Assembly (NCBI GenBank): GCA_030847615.1
Contig: JAUMIR010000004.1
Location: 83,979,001 to 84,043,000, forward strand
Length of the DNA: 64,000 nucleotides
From: Gambelia wislizenii
Lineage: Eukaryota; Chordata; Lepidosauria; Squamata; Crotaphytidae
Direction: 5' to 3'
Shown: piece after piece, positions 12,030 to 23,765 of the stretch
How the letters are laid out: each line of letters opens with the position of its first letter
How positions within the stretch are numbered: position 1 is the first letter of the stretch
Notes under the pieces: generated by a model
What the model saw: the letters and a program-made list of their open reading frames with translations, nothing else
Told to the model about the DNA's origin: nothing
Database searches by the model: none
Program-made: the position numbers and the translations under genes

Positions 12030-12232
12030 TAAAGGTGCCAGATCCCATCTGATCTTAGAAGTTAAACATGGTCAGTCCTGGTTAGTACTTGGATGGGAGA
12101 CCACCAACAAATACCAGTTGCCAGAGGAAGGAACCGGCAAAACTACCTCTGAGTATTCCTTGCTTAGAAAACCCCAGGAAGTTCATGAGGTCGCCATAAG
12201 TCGGCAGGTGACTTGAAGGCACATACACAAAT
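12030..12232 (+). mobile_element. 5S rRNA-headed SINE with Bov-B-like tail
   Basis: The head CCAGATCCCATCTGATCTTA, then GGTTAGTACTTGGATGGGAG, matches the internal-promoter region of vertebrate 5S rRNA. The body GGAAGGAACCGGCAAAAC and tail GTCGCCATAAGTCGG, GACTTGAAGGCACA match the 3' part of the tRNA-headed Sauria-type SINEs. It is therefore a chimaera: 5S-derived pol III promoter on a Bov-B-dependent tail. Confidence 0.8.
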
Positions 12233-12840
12233 ACGGTAATGTGTGGACTTATACTGTCACAGCCTTTCATCCTGTGTCTGGTGTTACAACAAACTGAAAT
12301 GTGAAGGCAGCATCAAGTCAAAATTCTTATTAGCTGTCTTGTTTTACTTTGTGTTTGTTGGAATAAATCTGTATTCCATATGCATGGTGCAAGGGAGGAA
12401 TTTCAGATCTGCAGCAAAGGCCTTGGAAGAAATTGTCATGTAAAACCTGGCACAGACGCCTTTCAAGAGGATGCTAATCAGCACAAAAATATCCTTTTCC
12501 CCTTTGTAATGAAGTCCACAGGCTACAAATTTTCCTTAGTATACTGCATGTTTTACTTCTATAATACATATCAGTTCAGGGTTTAGATGGAGCTGGAATA
12601 GGGAAGAAACATGGAACAAGAAGATATGTTTGCAGAGAACTTGTTTATACCCTGTGTTAGAATATATTATCGGGATGCAAGTGTATGTACAGATTTCAAC
12701 ACCTTGACAAAAGCAGCTGTGATACTTGGAATAGTCCCCAACAAAATTCATTGGATAAACTGTTGGGCCATGTATGATAGAAAGGAATTCCAATAAAATT
12801 AAGAAGAGGAATTGCGCTCTCATGCAAAAAACAGTGGTCT

Positions 12841-13220
12841 TCTGTTTCTTAATTGTGCAACGTAGGGGTGCTCCAAAAAAGCAATACCTGTACAAGGACT
12901 CCCTGAAACAACATCTCCGGCTTGGCCAAATTGATCACCAGCAATGGCCCGCCCTGGCCTCACATCGGGAGGCTTGGAGATGCACTATCCACAATGCTGC
13001 AGCCTTATTTGAGAGCTCACGCCGAACAAGTCTTGAAGAGAAACGACAACGCAGAAAGAATCACAACCTGGAATCATTACCCAAGGAGACCTTCTGCTGT
13101 GCTTTCTGCAACCAGACATATTTATCTCGGATTGGCCTTTTCAGTCATCAGCGTGCTTGCAGAAAGTGCGGGATGAGTCCTTGCTGAATCTTCGTTTGCA
13201 AAGAAAAGCCAGAGAGAGAC
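12841..13220 (+). mobile_element. 3' end of a non-LTR retrotransposon ORF2 (C2HC finger)
   Basis: An open frame from about 12850 to a TGA at 13185-13187 reads RRGAPKKQYLYKDSLKQHLR, HREAWRCTIHNAAALFESSR and CAFCNQTYLSRIGLFSHQRA-C. The Cys-x2-Cys-x12-His-x3-Cys finger with SRIGLFSHQRAC is typical of the C-terminus of a LINE reverse transcriptase. It is followed by the (GA)-rich motif also seen at 4026. No RT catalytic region is present, so it is 5'-truncated. The clade (RTE-like or other) is undecided. Confidence 0.65.
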
Positions 13221-16200
13221 TGTACTGTGCAATTGGCAAAATCACTGGAGAAGTTGGAAGCTGCATAACAGGATACATTTTTTCTGCAGTCCTTTTTGCT
13301 TGATTATTATTATTTTTAGCATTACTTGGTTTTTATTTGGCAACTAAATTGCAAGTTTTTACTTTATTGGGTTTAAAAATGCAATACGTATATTAACAAT
13401 TCACCTTGGAAATGCCTGCAGGGAATTTTGCAGCTGTCAAGATCTTGCCTGCTCTGTGTCCATCATATCTCTGTGTCCCCATTATTTTTGGAGTCAGCTG
13501 CACCATTTGTACCATTTTTGAACTTAGCTGACTCAACGCCAACCACTAACGCATTGTTTCCTGTTGTTGGGGTGGGTGGGGTTACTTACTTGCAAACAGT
13601 CCATTAGGGCTTGGATCCTGCTCTTATTCCATCTAGCAGCAGAGCCTGTGGGCAGGTGCTGTGGTCTAGCTGGTGAGAACCAGATGCAGCGTGTTTATTC
13701 ATGCACACACAGGCGTCATCCAGGGGCCCTCTTACAGATTTCCAGAAAGGGAGAGAGTGACAGGAGAGGGTTCAAAGCCTACTGACAGTACTCTGTCTTC
13801 AAAGAATGACCTGGGGAGCGAGGTGTCTCACTGGCAGCCTTCATCATGGTGACAGCAGAGTCAGAGCCAGGCACTTTCATTACATCCAGTGGGAGCAGGA
13901 GGGGACAGCTGCTCCTCAGAGCTCCTTGTTTGTTCTTAATGAACCAGCAGCTGCTGCAGCTCTTGGAGACAAAGCTCACTGGCTGCCTGGCCAATACTGC
14001 CACTTCCATCTCTCATGCTGAGCCCTGACCCTGCATACAGCACAGCTTCTTTCTTCCGTGCCCTACCTTGGAACTAAACCAATTCCAATGTGAAATTGGC
14101 TTAATGCATTTCTAGAGCAGTAGCAAATGTGGCAGTCAGGCTGTACTGTGTGCTTTGTGAGTCCACTGGAGGAGGTCTTGTTGCAGACAGAAGGAAGGAG
14201 CCAATATTTTAGGAGCTGGTGTAGAAAGAATTGGGTGAGAGGGCAGAGCCCCCTGGAAAGTATCCAGAGTGGGGTTTAATGTTTAGGCAGGACTGAGACT
14301 AACACTTTGTGAATAGACCACTGGGTGAAATGTATCTGCATGCACATCAGATTACTAGTGGCTTATAACAGGAAAAAAAAATATGTGTGCTTAGCTGCGA
14401 AGTGTGTGTGTGTCTGCATGTGTGCAGGGCAGCTTTTGTCTGACACTCACCTTTTTCTTACAAAGCCAAGTGACCAGTGTGTGGTGCTGTGTGCTTTTGG
14501 TAATCCTGATATGCAAGCGAGTGTCTGTCGTAGCTTCCTTTCACAGAGAGAGAGTCTGGCACTTCAGGGGTTAACTCCTCTTTCCTTTGAGACCTCTGCT
14601 GCCCGGCCACCAGTGATTTCTCAGTGTCTTCTCTCCTGTCCATGGTTCCAACTGTCTCTTGGAAGAGCCTGTCATTTTATTTTATTTCCTGGTCTCTTCC
14701 TCCCCCATGTAGCTGCAGTTGGTACAGCCCAAGCCGGCTCTGGAGCTGGAATCCTGTGGGACTGCAGCTTGAAGAGAGGCAGTGATGAAATGCCAGCGGC
14801 ACTGACAGCAGGCACCCCTACCTGATCCATCCACAGCCGCCACCTTGTGAGCAGTGGGCTATCCCAAGTGTTGTGGTTAGGAGGTGATGGGGGATGATCC
14901 TTGCATAAGCCTGTCAGTTTTTTGGTTTCCAGGAGGGAAAGAGAGCAGCTCAGCAAGGAGGCCCTGACATTGCCAGGTCTGTAAATCTTTGGAAATCTCT
15001 TTTCCTCCTCTTCCCCATCCCTTTGGTTTGAGCTGCAGCTGCTTGTGTTAGTCAGAAGTTTGAAGGATAAGCAAAACCCTTCGCTTCTTTAATGAGTTGG
15101 AGTGGCAAGAACTGTGTCTAAGCGACATGCAGTTGAAGGCTGTTGGCATGAAATGAGCGCATGAGGAGATGCTTTGTAAGACAGGCTTTGCAGAGGCTGT
15201 TGCTGAAGGTGAATGTCCAACATCTCAGTGGGGAAATTGGCATGTTCTCCCCCAGCTGACTGCATGTAGTGTTTGCAAAACTCTGGTAAGGGAAATGTGT
15301 TTTATATGGTGCTGGGAAGCCATTGACTGTTCCACCAAACTGAGGCTACAGCTTCACTAGATGGCTGCTCATTACTTGAAGAGACCACAGTGCTTTCCAA
15401 ATGCTGGAATGTGTGTTTTACTCCCAAACATTACAGTACAATTTGCAACTTTATGGGGCTCCTATCCTATTGTTCACAGGAATGATTCCTAGCCTTAGGA
15501 AGATGTGTCAGCACCTTACAAAGAGCAGGATGCTTCTGTCTTCTTGTATTTCCCCCCTTCTATCTGTTTTACTATTTTGGTGCCACAAAGTGTCCAGTGA
15601 GAAAGGACAGATTACACAAATGAATAGCAAAAGCCTATTGATTTCCAGGATGTGGGGTCGTTGCATTAGTCTGTTGTAGAAATTTTTTTAAAAAATCCTG
15701 TTAAAGATGTAAAAAAAATTATTTGGCATAAACTTGATGAAGTGGGCTGTGGTCAACAAAAGGTTATGCCACAATAAAATGCGTTAGTCTTTAAGGTGCC
15801 ATTAGTTTTTAAGGTGCTGCCAGGGTTTCTGTTGTCTTTTGTTGAGGTTTATAATATACTTGGTGCTAGTATGTTGTCTATACTCTAAATTTGCCAGGTA
15901 CAAAAATACAAAGGGGAAATAGAGTAAAAAAAAAAATAGCTTCTCTATTATTACTATTTATATATTTCCATGTTATATATTGTACTTACTACTATTGGGG
16001 AAGGGCCTAATTCTGCTTTAAAAGTAATTGAATCTAATTTCACCCCTTGGTAAAGAACTCTTAGCTTTTCAAACTTATAGAACGCTACAGTACTTTTTCC
16101 TGTGATGCCAAAAAGGGTATTTCACAGTGGAATGCAACGAGAATTTCTAGCTTTTCAGTTTTCAACTACAGTACTAAGAGATTAGCCATAATTACTTCCT

Positions 16201-16670
16201 CTATGTAGGGAGGATATCCTAGGGATAGTTTTCATAAAAGAAAAAAATGAAGCCTTTAAACCAGACTAGAGAGCTTGAGTAACTTGCCAAAAAGGTGCTG
16301 CTATAAAGTAACTCCATAACACATAGGCCAGTGAAGGTTGGGCATCAGCTTTTATCTGAATAAACCACATTTCTCGTCTGCGTTGAGGTGGAAAATCAGA
16401 CTTCCAAAAGAGTGACATAAAAAGTAATGCCAGATGGACATTGGACTGTTCCAGCATCCATAGTTTTGGACCTGAATCCTATAGGTGGTGCCTACCAGAG
16501 GAGAGTTGTTGAATCATTTGTTGAATAGTGAGTCTGACTAAGTCCCAGGTACCCGGATTCACCCTGCAGGAGGACAACTACAGTTTCAAATTGGATTTTA
16601 ATGTAGCTAGTGAGGGAAGCCGTATAGGAATGGCTTTGTCTTTTCTTCTGACAGTCTGATATTGCAGCCA
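13221..16670. other. apparently single-copy sequence, possible site of an unrecognised 5' exon
   Basis: Few repeats are visible over 3.4 kb. The 13560-15060 part is less AT-rich than its surroundings. An AMPD2 promoter or first exon could lie here, but no AMPD2-like residues or exon borders were identified. Confidence 0.4.
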
Positions 16671-16868
16671 GGATGGCATAGTGTTTAAAGTGTAGGAGCG
16701 GGAAGTCCTAGGTTCAAATCCCCACTCATCCATGAAGCTCACTGGATGACCTTGGACCAGTCACTGTCACTCAGCCTGACCTGAGAGGAGCACACCAGAG
16801 GATCCCTTTTGTTGGCAGGATAAAAATGAGGAGGAGGACCATATTCTAAGCTTCTTGGAGGAAAGCTG
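16671..16868 (+). mobile_element. Sauria/MIR-type tRNA-derived SINE
   Basis: GGATGGCATAGTGTTTAAAG, then GGTTCAAATCCCCACTC (B box) and TGACCTTGGACCAGTCACTG. The 3' part diverges from the standard Bov-B-like tail (GGATAAAAATGAGGAGGAGG), so it belongs to a different subfamily from the copy at 970. Confidence 0.7.
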
Positions 16869-17630
16869 TCATACTAATATAACAAACAGTAGTCATCTGA
16901 GTGTGTGAAGAGGTTGACTTCATCCAAAGCCAGTTCTTAGACTGAAACACTCTGAAGTTGTTAATAGTAGGCTAGAGATGTGAAGGCCTGGGGTGGTGTG
17001 GAAAAAACTGTTTTCCCCATCTTTCTGAAAGCAAATGGGGAAAATGTTTTATTCCCTGCATTTTTCTGGAAAAACTTTTTAAAGACTTTTTTCTGGGTCC
17101 CCCCCCCCCGCTCCACTTCAGACTGTCGCATTTCTATGGTGGGCATGATAGAAACACTGAGGAACTTTGCACAGCCATCCATGGTGTTGTCCAGACAGCA
17201 ATTGGAGCTACAGGAGCAGTTGTACTTGGCTGGCCCCCTTCTGAGCAAAAGACATGCTGACTCTGATGGGGCTGCCAAGATTCTCCTTGCGATTGGCCTG
17301 GCTGTTCCCCAGCTCTGCTGCTTCCCCCCCTCCTCCTAATGAATTGATTGTTTGCACTGTGCACAGGGAGCCCATTAGGAAGACATGTGAGGGTCATTAG
17401 CGAGGCACACTGGGGCCAGTCTGTCTTTAGCCCAGGCCTGGAGTGTGAGAGAAGGACAGCATGACCCCAGAGGAAGCATTTCTTCCTGTCACATACCCAC
17501 CACGATGCAGTGGAGACTTGGCCTCCAGGAGCATACATGACGGAAGCACCCTAAATCAGATTTGACAGTTGACAATTCTACCCTGCTTATTCTGGAAGAG
17601 GGCTTGATGTTTCCTCTGTGCTCCTTTGCA

Positions 17631-17745
17631 GAGCTGGGGAAGGCTACTTTTTTGGACTGTCGTTCCCAGAATCATATCCTGAGGATCTGGGTGAATCTAG
17701 GAGTTGTAGTCCAACCCCCCCTCCCAAACCTTTCCCAAGCTCTGT
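17631..17745. repeat. hAT-type short palindromic repeat
   Basis: GGCTACTTTTTTGGACTGTC and GAGTTGTAGTCCAACC are facing arms around an ATCCTGAGGATCTGGG core. This is the 'TTTTTTGGACTACAACTCCC' subtype. Confidence 0.6.
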
Positions 17746-18215
17746 CGCTTTGCAGCCTTTTGTTATTCCAGGTGCTTGTGCACTTGTAGAATTCTGACAT
17801 ATCTCCATCGAGTGCAGGATATGAATAAACTCAGAGGCTAAATTAGTTCTTCCTGTCTCACCCCACCTCACTGTATAGTTGTAGTATTTGTGAAACCCAG
17901 GTGGCACCAAAGGGGCAAAATGGTCCCTGGGATGGTGATGCGGTGCCCAAGGGTTTTTAGGAAGAGGAATGAATCTTGAAAATTCTTCACATATACAAAC
18001 ATACCTCACCTGTCTCTTTGAGGCAGTTGCTTCTGGGGTGCAATCAGCAGCTATTTTAAGGGTTCAGCGTTGCGTTACATGGTAGGTGGCAGAAATCCAA
18101 ACATAAGAATTCTAGTTATTGTAGATGCAATTGCTAAGAACGCTAGGTGGAGAGAAGTCAATAATTGTATCTTTTTTCAAAAGTGATGCTTCCAGATGTA
18201 TTGTTTTATAATGGG

Positions 18216-18720
18216 AGTGGGCAAAGTGCAGCTTGTATATGTGGCCTGCCAGACCCAAAAGTGCTCCCCCAAGCCTCTGGAGGTCTCCCTGCAAAAGCTA
18301 AGAGACCTTTACTAATTGGAATAGCCAGCATCACTTGCCACACCTTGACATAAACAATCATCTGCTTGCCACAGCAACCAAGATGCTCCTAAACCTTCCC
18401 ACTCCCTTCTTCCATTTCCTCACTATAGTTCCTGCTTAATCTTCTCACTGCTGCCCATCTTCCCTCAGCCTCCAGCAGCAATCTTGTTAGTCCCTCCAAA
18501 TGTCCCACCTCTACTTCCATCCCCTCTTACCTGAAGACCTGCTTTAAATCCACTTTGCTCAACCCCCTTCAACAGATATCTTCTTGGGCCCTCCAAACAC
18601 TTCCACTCCTCCTTCCTGAAAAGATAATAATCAGATAATTATTATCTTTTTGATGTGGCCCTCAAATGGTCCCACATACCTAAGTGTGGCCCCCAGCCCC
18701 ATCGCAGTCGCCAACCCGTT
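18216..18720. mobile_element. hAT-like nonautonomous element
   Basis: The left end GGGAGTGGGCAAAGTGCAG is opposed by the right end TCGCCAACCCG. The interior is C-rich on the + strand with TGTGGCCTGCCAGACCC and TGTGGCCCCCAGCCCC, a typical layout for hAT copies in amniotes. Target duplication not resolved. Confidence 0.45.
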
Positions 18721-19081
18721 TTATAAAAATGTTGTGATAGGTCTTGGTAAATATTGAAGAAAAATGTGTTTGAACAGATAATTTGCATATAGGGCTACCA
18801 GATGACAATCCCTAGTTCCTGCCTGTCTTTTTACTAACTCTGACAAGAACAACAGGCCATAGACTGCTCATTCATCTGCCTTTTAGCCTGTTCATTGCAT
18901 TGCTTTGTTCATCTGCCTTTCTGTTCTGGGGTAAGACTGGAGTCCTGCTTGCTACATTAGAATGTATGCAGAGTCAAACGGAAAAGTGGATTCATTGCTT
19001 GCTTTTGGTTTTGCCTTCAAAGAAGCAAGGCAGGGTCTCAGTTCCTTGTATCTCCAGGGAGATGTCGATAAGGACTTAGTC

Positions 19082-20247
19082 AAGTGATGGCGAACCTATG
19101 ACACGCGTGTCAGCACTGACACGCATAGCCATTTGGGCTGACATGCAGCCGTAGGCCTCCTCCCCCCTGCCCGCAACCTCACCACCCTGCCTAAAGTGGC
19201 GATCAGGGCTTCAAAGCCCTGGTTGCCACTTTAGGGAGACGGGGGGGAGGGGAGGAAAGTGGCGGGCAGGGCTTCGAAGCCCCGATCGCCACTTTAGGGA
19301 GGCGGGGGATGGACCCTCCCCCCACCTGGCCACCACCACCCCAAGGCCTGCCATAGTTCCCCAGAGCCACCTCAGAAATGCCAGGGAAGGTGGCAGGCAG
19401 AAGGGATGGACTCTGCCCAGCCTCTCCCCGGCCTTTCTGAGTGGGCTCCAAGGCTTCAAAGCCCTGAAGCCACCTCGGAAAGGCCGGGGAAGGCAGCGGG
19501 TGGGCAGGCGGGAATATCCCCGGCCTCTCCCCAGCCTTCCTGAAGGAGCTCTGAGGCTTCGAAGCCCCGAAGCCACCTCTGGGAGGCCGGGGAAGGTGGC
19601 AGGCAGGAGGGATTCTCCCCGGCCTTTCTGAGGGGAGCCACTTGGGAAGGCTGGTGAAGGCAATGGGAGGGTGGGAGGGAGTCTGGCCAGCCTTTCCCCA
19701 GGCTTCCCAAAGGGGCTCTGGGGATTGAGAGCCCCATATAGCCTCTTTGGGAAGGTTGGGAACGGTGGAGGGAGTGTGGCGTAGAGGCTTTTCAGCCACC
19801 CCCACCCTCTGAAAGCCACAACAAGGCTTAGAAAGCTCAATAGTGACTTTGGGGAGGGCGGGGGGGGCCCTAAAAAGCACCTTCCCGCCAACTCCCCACT
19901 CTCCCGGGGCTTGGTTCTCCCTCCCCAAATGGAGCCAAGCCCCAGGAGAGCGGGGAGTTGAGCGCATGGCTTGCTCAGCAAGCACTCCATTTAAATCACG
20001 TCCTCTCCCTTGGGTGGGAGGGAGAGAAGCTGATTTAAATGGGGTGCTTGCTGAGCAAACCGGGAATAATCAAAACCGTAAGAGTGAAAACTGTGAATGT
20101 GGAGGGGCAACTGTATACATTTATGTTATTTAAACAATAAATATTGCAAAATAACATTTTTTTTCCTCAAAGTGACACACCACCCAAGTTATGGTCAGTT
20201 TTTTGGCGAAGTTTGACACACCAAGCTCAAAAGGTTGCCCATCACTG
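19082..20247. mobile_element. 1166-bp hAT-type element with perfect 8-bp TSD
   Basis: Octamer ACTTAGTC flanks both sides (19074-19081 and 20248-20255). The ends AAGTGATGGCGAACCT and AGGTTGCCCATCACTG are inverted repeats, as in hAT elements. The interior is GC-rich with about 100-bp imperfect tandem units (about 19400-19740), two long hairpins (about 19889-19960 and 19968-20060) and a segment near 20065-20118 ending GTGGAGGGGCAACTGTA that looks like another MITE end. No transposase is visible; open frames of about 260 codons on the minus strand come from the GC-rich repeats. Confidence 0.85.
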
Positions 20248-20446
20248 ACTTAGTCTGAAATTCTGGAGAGCTGCTGCCATCAGTCAGTTAGCCAGATAGA
20301 CCCAATGGTCTGACTCATTATAAAGCAGCTTCGTATTGTCTGTGTATTGAGCGCTTCACTTCTATGTAAATTGACTGAGAATTTTCCTCTTAAGAAACTA
20401 AACCATATCTTGTATTTCTGAGTGATTTATAGGGATAATTATAGAT

Positions 20447-20560
20447 CAGAGTTGGGCATTTTATGGTCCACCAGTTGTTTTTGGACTTCAGCTCTCACCA
20501 TATCTTAGCACCTGGCAACACAACAACACCTGGAGGCCCACAGGTTGACTATCCCTTCTA
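20447..20560. repeat. hAT-type short repeat
   Basis: CAGAGTTGGGCATTTTATGG at the left and CCCACAGGTTGACTATCCC at the right, with TTTTTGGACTTCAGCTCTCA inside. Same broad family as 7292-7422. Confidence 0.5.
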
Positions 20561-20859
20561 TAGCTGAGAAAGGGCTTGACTTGAAGCACCATCAGTGCTA
20601 CCAATTTCTTCCACCCTCTCTCTTTTGAAGTAGTGTTTCTGACTTGTGTCAAGTGAGAAGAGGAAAGCAACATTTGCCAACCACTTCAGCTGAGCTAGAA
20701 GGGCCCTAGCCTACAGCTATAGACAATAACTGGTCTGAGTGGGAAGACAATTATAGCTACTTGACCAGTGGATTATATCAGTAATTACAGATGAAGCTTG
20801 TAGCATTCACTCAAGAAAATCCCAGATTCTGTGATATAGATTTTGGATGTTTTTGGGTT

Positions 20860-20940
20860 GTTGTTGTTGTTGGATGTTAGCTGCCTTGAGTCTCTCTATC
20901 CGGGGAAAGGTGGGCTATAAACGAATGAATGAATGAGTTA
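20860..20940 (+). repeat. LINE 3'-end-like relic
   Basis: GCTGCCTTGAGTCTCTC, then GGGGAAAGGTGGGCTATAAA and an (ACGAATGA)-like tail, resembles the short 3' ends of L2/CR1-group LINEs (…GGCGGGATATAAATAAATAA). Confidence 0.5.
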
Positions 20941-22829
20941 AATAGCTGTGCTAGTTAGCCATGTATTTGCATTAAGGTATGTACTTATAGTATATCATCC
21001 TTTTCAAAGAATAGAATGTGATACACAGTATGCCAATGAGAAAGGCAAACATGAGGTGTTAGGCTGGGAAAATGTTTAAGTGGGCAACAGGTCTGGCTAG
21101 GAAGTATGGGTTAATTATGACATTTTTATTCTATACTTCCTCTAAGGGAACCTTTTTCCTTTTGTCTTCTCTCCCTCCTTTTAGCTCCACAGCAATCCTA
21201 TAGAATGGTTGAGAAAGTCTGACAGGCCAGGGCTGACCTTCAAACCTTTGCTGTTTGAAGCATAGAGTAAATAATGCATACATACCTACACATGCATGCA
21301 CCATGACCCATCCAAATTAGGGTGCACAATATCCAAAGCCAGAGAAGTTATTTTGGTAGCTGTAGCAAAACGTCCTGCAAGTACCTTTCCCCATTGCTGC
21401 CAGTGAAAATATAATATCAAAGTAAGTAAATAGCAATTTGCTGCTTGCTTTGTAACATCCAAAATCTGCTACCTGAAATGGCCATCTCACTCTGCCTAGT
21501 TGCAGGACTGGTCCTCTGAGAGATTCAAGATCACCCTGAGTTTCATGGCTGAAGGATCATTGGATTGGAACCTGGGTCTACCCATTCCAAGCCCAGTAGC
21601 CACACCCTATTGACTCACCCTTGGCTTACAAGGAGGAATGAGGAAGACGTATGTGATATGTAATGCTTGGGTCATTCCATTTGCCATTCAGAAATCCTTC
21701 TGGGCATTAGTCTGAATGCTTCTTTGTGACTACAAAGATTTGAGACAGAAATAAAGCTCTGATAAAGACACATGATTATACCTCGTGAAGTAATTAACCA
21801 AGCAGACACCTATGCTTCCTGACTTTTGAAAGTAGGCATCATTGTCAGATAATGTACAGTATTTGCCAGGATCTGTTGATGGTGTTCTATGTAACTCCTC
21901 AAGATGCATCATTTTTTCCTCACTTTTGAACTGTTTCACCTTTCTGATCTGCAGCTGTTACTTAGTATTCTCTGCTCAGTAGGTAAAACTTTGCTTCTTT
22001 CTTGGGGCTCCTTTATATATAGCTCCAGTGAAGATTAATGCTGACCATTTTCTAATCTAAGGATTGTGTTGCAGGTTTACACGATCCCTCCATTTCCTCC
22101 CTACTATTGCTCTCATATACACTCCTCCTTGGTTAGCATTAAATATAGAACAATATTCACACCTGCAGCAATGCTAAGCACAATTAGTTTTTAAGTTGGA
22201 GTTTGAAGTTAGGGCTAGGAGCTGGTTTGAAAACCATGGTTACATAATCTCAGTTAATATTAGTCAGGAAAAGAAGGGAGTGGGGAAAGAATGGATACAG
22301 AACATGTATTTACTAATCAATTTGTACCCCACTTTTCCTCCATTAAAGAGGAACGTATTTGGCTCTACTTTTCCTCACTTCATCCTCACAACAACCTTGC
22401 AGGGTAGGTCTTTGCTAGTGTTACATCAGCACTAGACCACTGTAGAGAAGATGAATTCCTATTTGTTCCTTAAGTCTTTTTATAGTGATTGCCATACTTT
22501 GGCAAGTGGGCACAAGTATATGAGAGTATGATGGCATATACTTACATTTATGAAGTTATTTGTAACTACCATGAAGACATGGTGGAACAGAGAGAGGAAA
22601 AACATATTTTCTGTCCTGGCTGAAGCATCCTTTAGAAACATAAAAAGCATTACAGGCAACCTTGTAACAGGCTGGAATGGAATCAGTTAATCACTCTTTT
22701 TGTGACATTCTTACTGCTTATTTTTCAGCTTCCTTTGTACTTTTAAACAGGGGAGAGAGCCTTCCAAACAGAATCTGTGTGCAGTCATTTAATGGGCAGA
22801 CATCTTGGTTACTTTCAGAATGTGTCCAA
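20941..22829. other. no coding feature recognised
   Basis: A MIR-like scrap near 22375-22420 (CATCCTCACAACAACCTTGC) is the only hint. Otherwise unassigned. Confidence 0.45.
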
Positions 22830-22841
22830 GTGCTGGCACAG

Positions 22842-23765
22842 CAGATTAGGCACAGCAAATATGATATAATAGGCATTACTGAAACCTGGTGGGATGAGTC
22901 TCATGACTGGAATGTAGGAATAGAGGGGTATAACCTTTATAAGAGAAACAGGCCAAACAGGAAAGGAGGAGGAATAGCATTATATGTCAGGGATATTTAC
23001 ACCAGTGAAGAGATCCATGACATCAATACTGGAAGCCAGATGGAGAGCATCTGGATAAAAATTAAAGGGGAGGGAAACAACAGGGATGTTATTGTGGGAC
23101 TGTACTACAGACCCCCAAGTCAGACGGAGGAATTGGATGATGCCTTTCTAGAACAGATGAACACACACGCAGAAAGGAGAGATGTAGTAGTGATGGGTGA
23201 CTTCAACTATCCTGATATTTGCTGGAAATCTAACTCAACCAAAACTTCAAGGTCTAGCAAATTCCTTACTTGCCTGGAAGACAATTTCATAGTCCAAAAG
23301 GTGGAAGAGGCAACAAGGGGGTCAGTTATTTTAGATCTGATCCTAACCAACAGAGATGACCTGGTTAATGGGGTGCAAGTGGTGGGATCCTTAGGTGAGA
23401 GTGATCATGTTCTCCTGGAGTTTGTTATACAATGGAAAGGAGAAGCCAGGCACAGTCAGACATGCATTCTTGACTTTAGGAGAGCTGATTTCAATAAACT
23501 CAGGGAAATACTGGGGGTGATCCCATGGTCAGGAATACTAAAAGAGAAGAGACCTCAAGACGGATGGGACTTTCTCAAAAGGGAGATACTGAAGGCACAA
23601 TTTCAAACAGTACCATTGAGGAAGAAAAATGGGAGGTGTCTCAAGAAACCAGGATGGATGACTAAAGAACTTTCAACGGAGCTAAGTTTTAAATGGAACA
23701 TGTATAGGAAATGGAAAAGGGGAAATCGCCAAAGAAGAATTCAAACAGATAGCGAACACGTGTAG
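22842..23765 (+). pseudogene. CR1 ORF2 part 1: apurinic-like endonuclease domain
   Basis: Reads ITETWWDESHDW, YYRPPS, VVMGDFNYPDICW and SLGESDHVLLEF, the signature motifs of the endonuclease that nicks target DNA for target-primed reverse transcription. The frame breaks at about 23730: beyond it, homology continues one frame over (KEEFKQIANTCRSKVRKAK), so the stop at 23763-23765 is a frameshift artefact. Confidence 0.85.

Noticed and set aside
12030..12120. Possible 5S rRNA gene.
   Set aside because: Only part of 5S is present, it is mutated, and it is joined to a SINE tail with no terminator T run after the 5S part.
16671..16760. Possible tRNA gene from A- and B-box-like motifs.
   Set aside because: The sequence does not fold into a cloverleaf by inspection and continues into a SINE body. 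The same holds at 30481 and 40882.
19203..19985. Overlapping open frames of about 260 codons on the minus strand, proline- and glycine-rich.
   Set aside because: They lie wholly inside the hAT element and follow its GC-rich tandem units. Two frames are open at once, as expected from GC-rich repeats and not from a gene.
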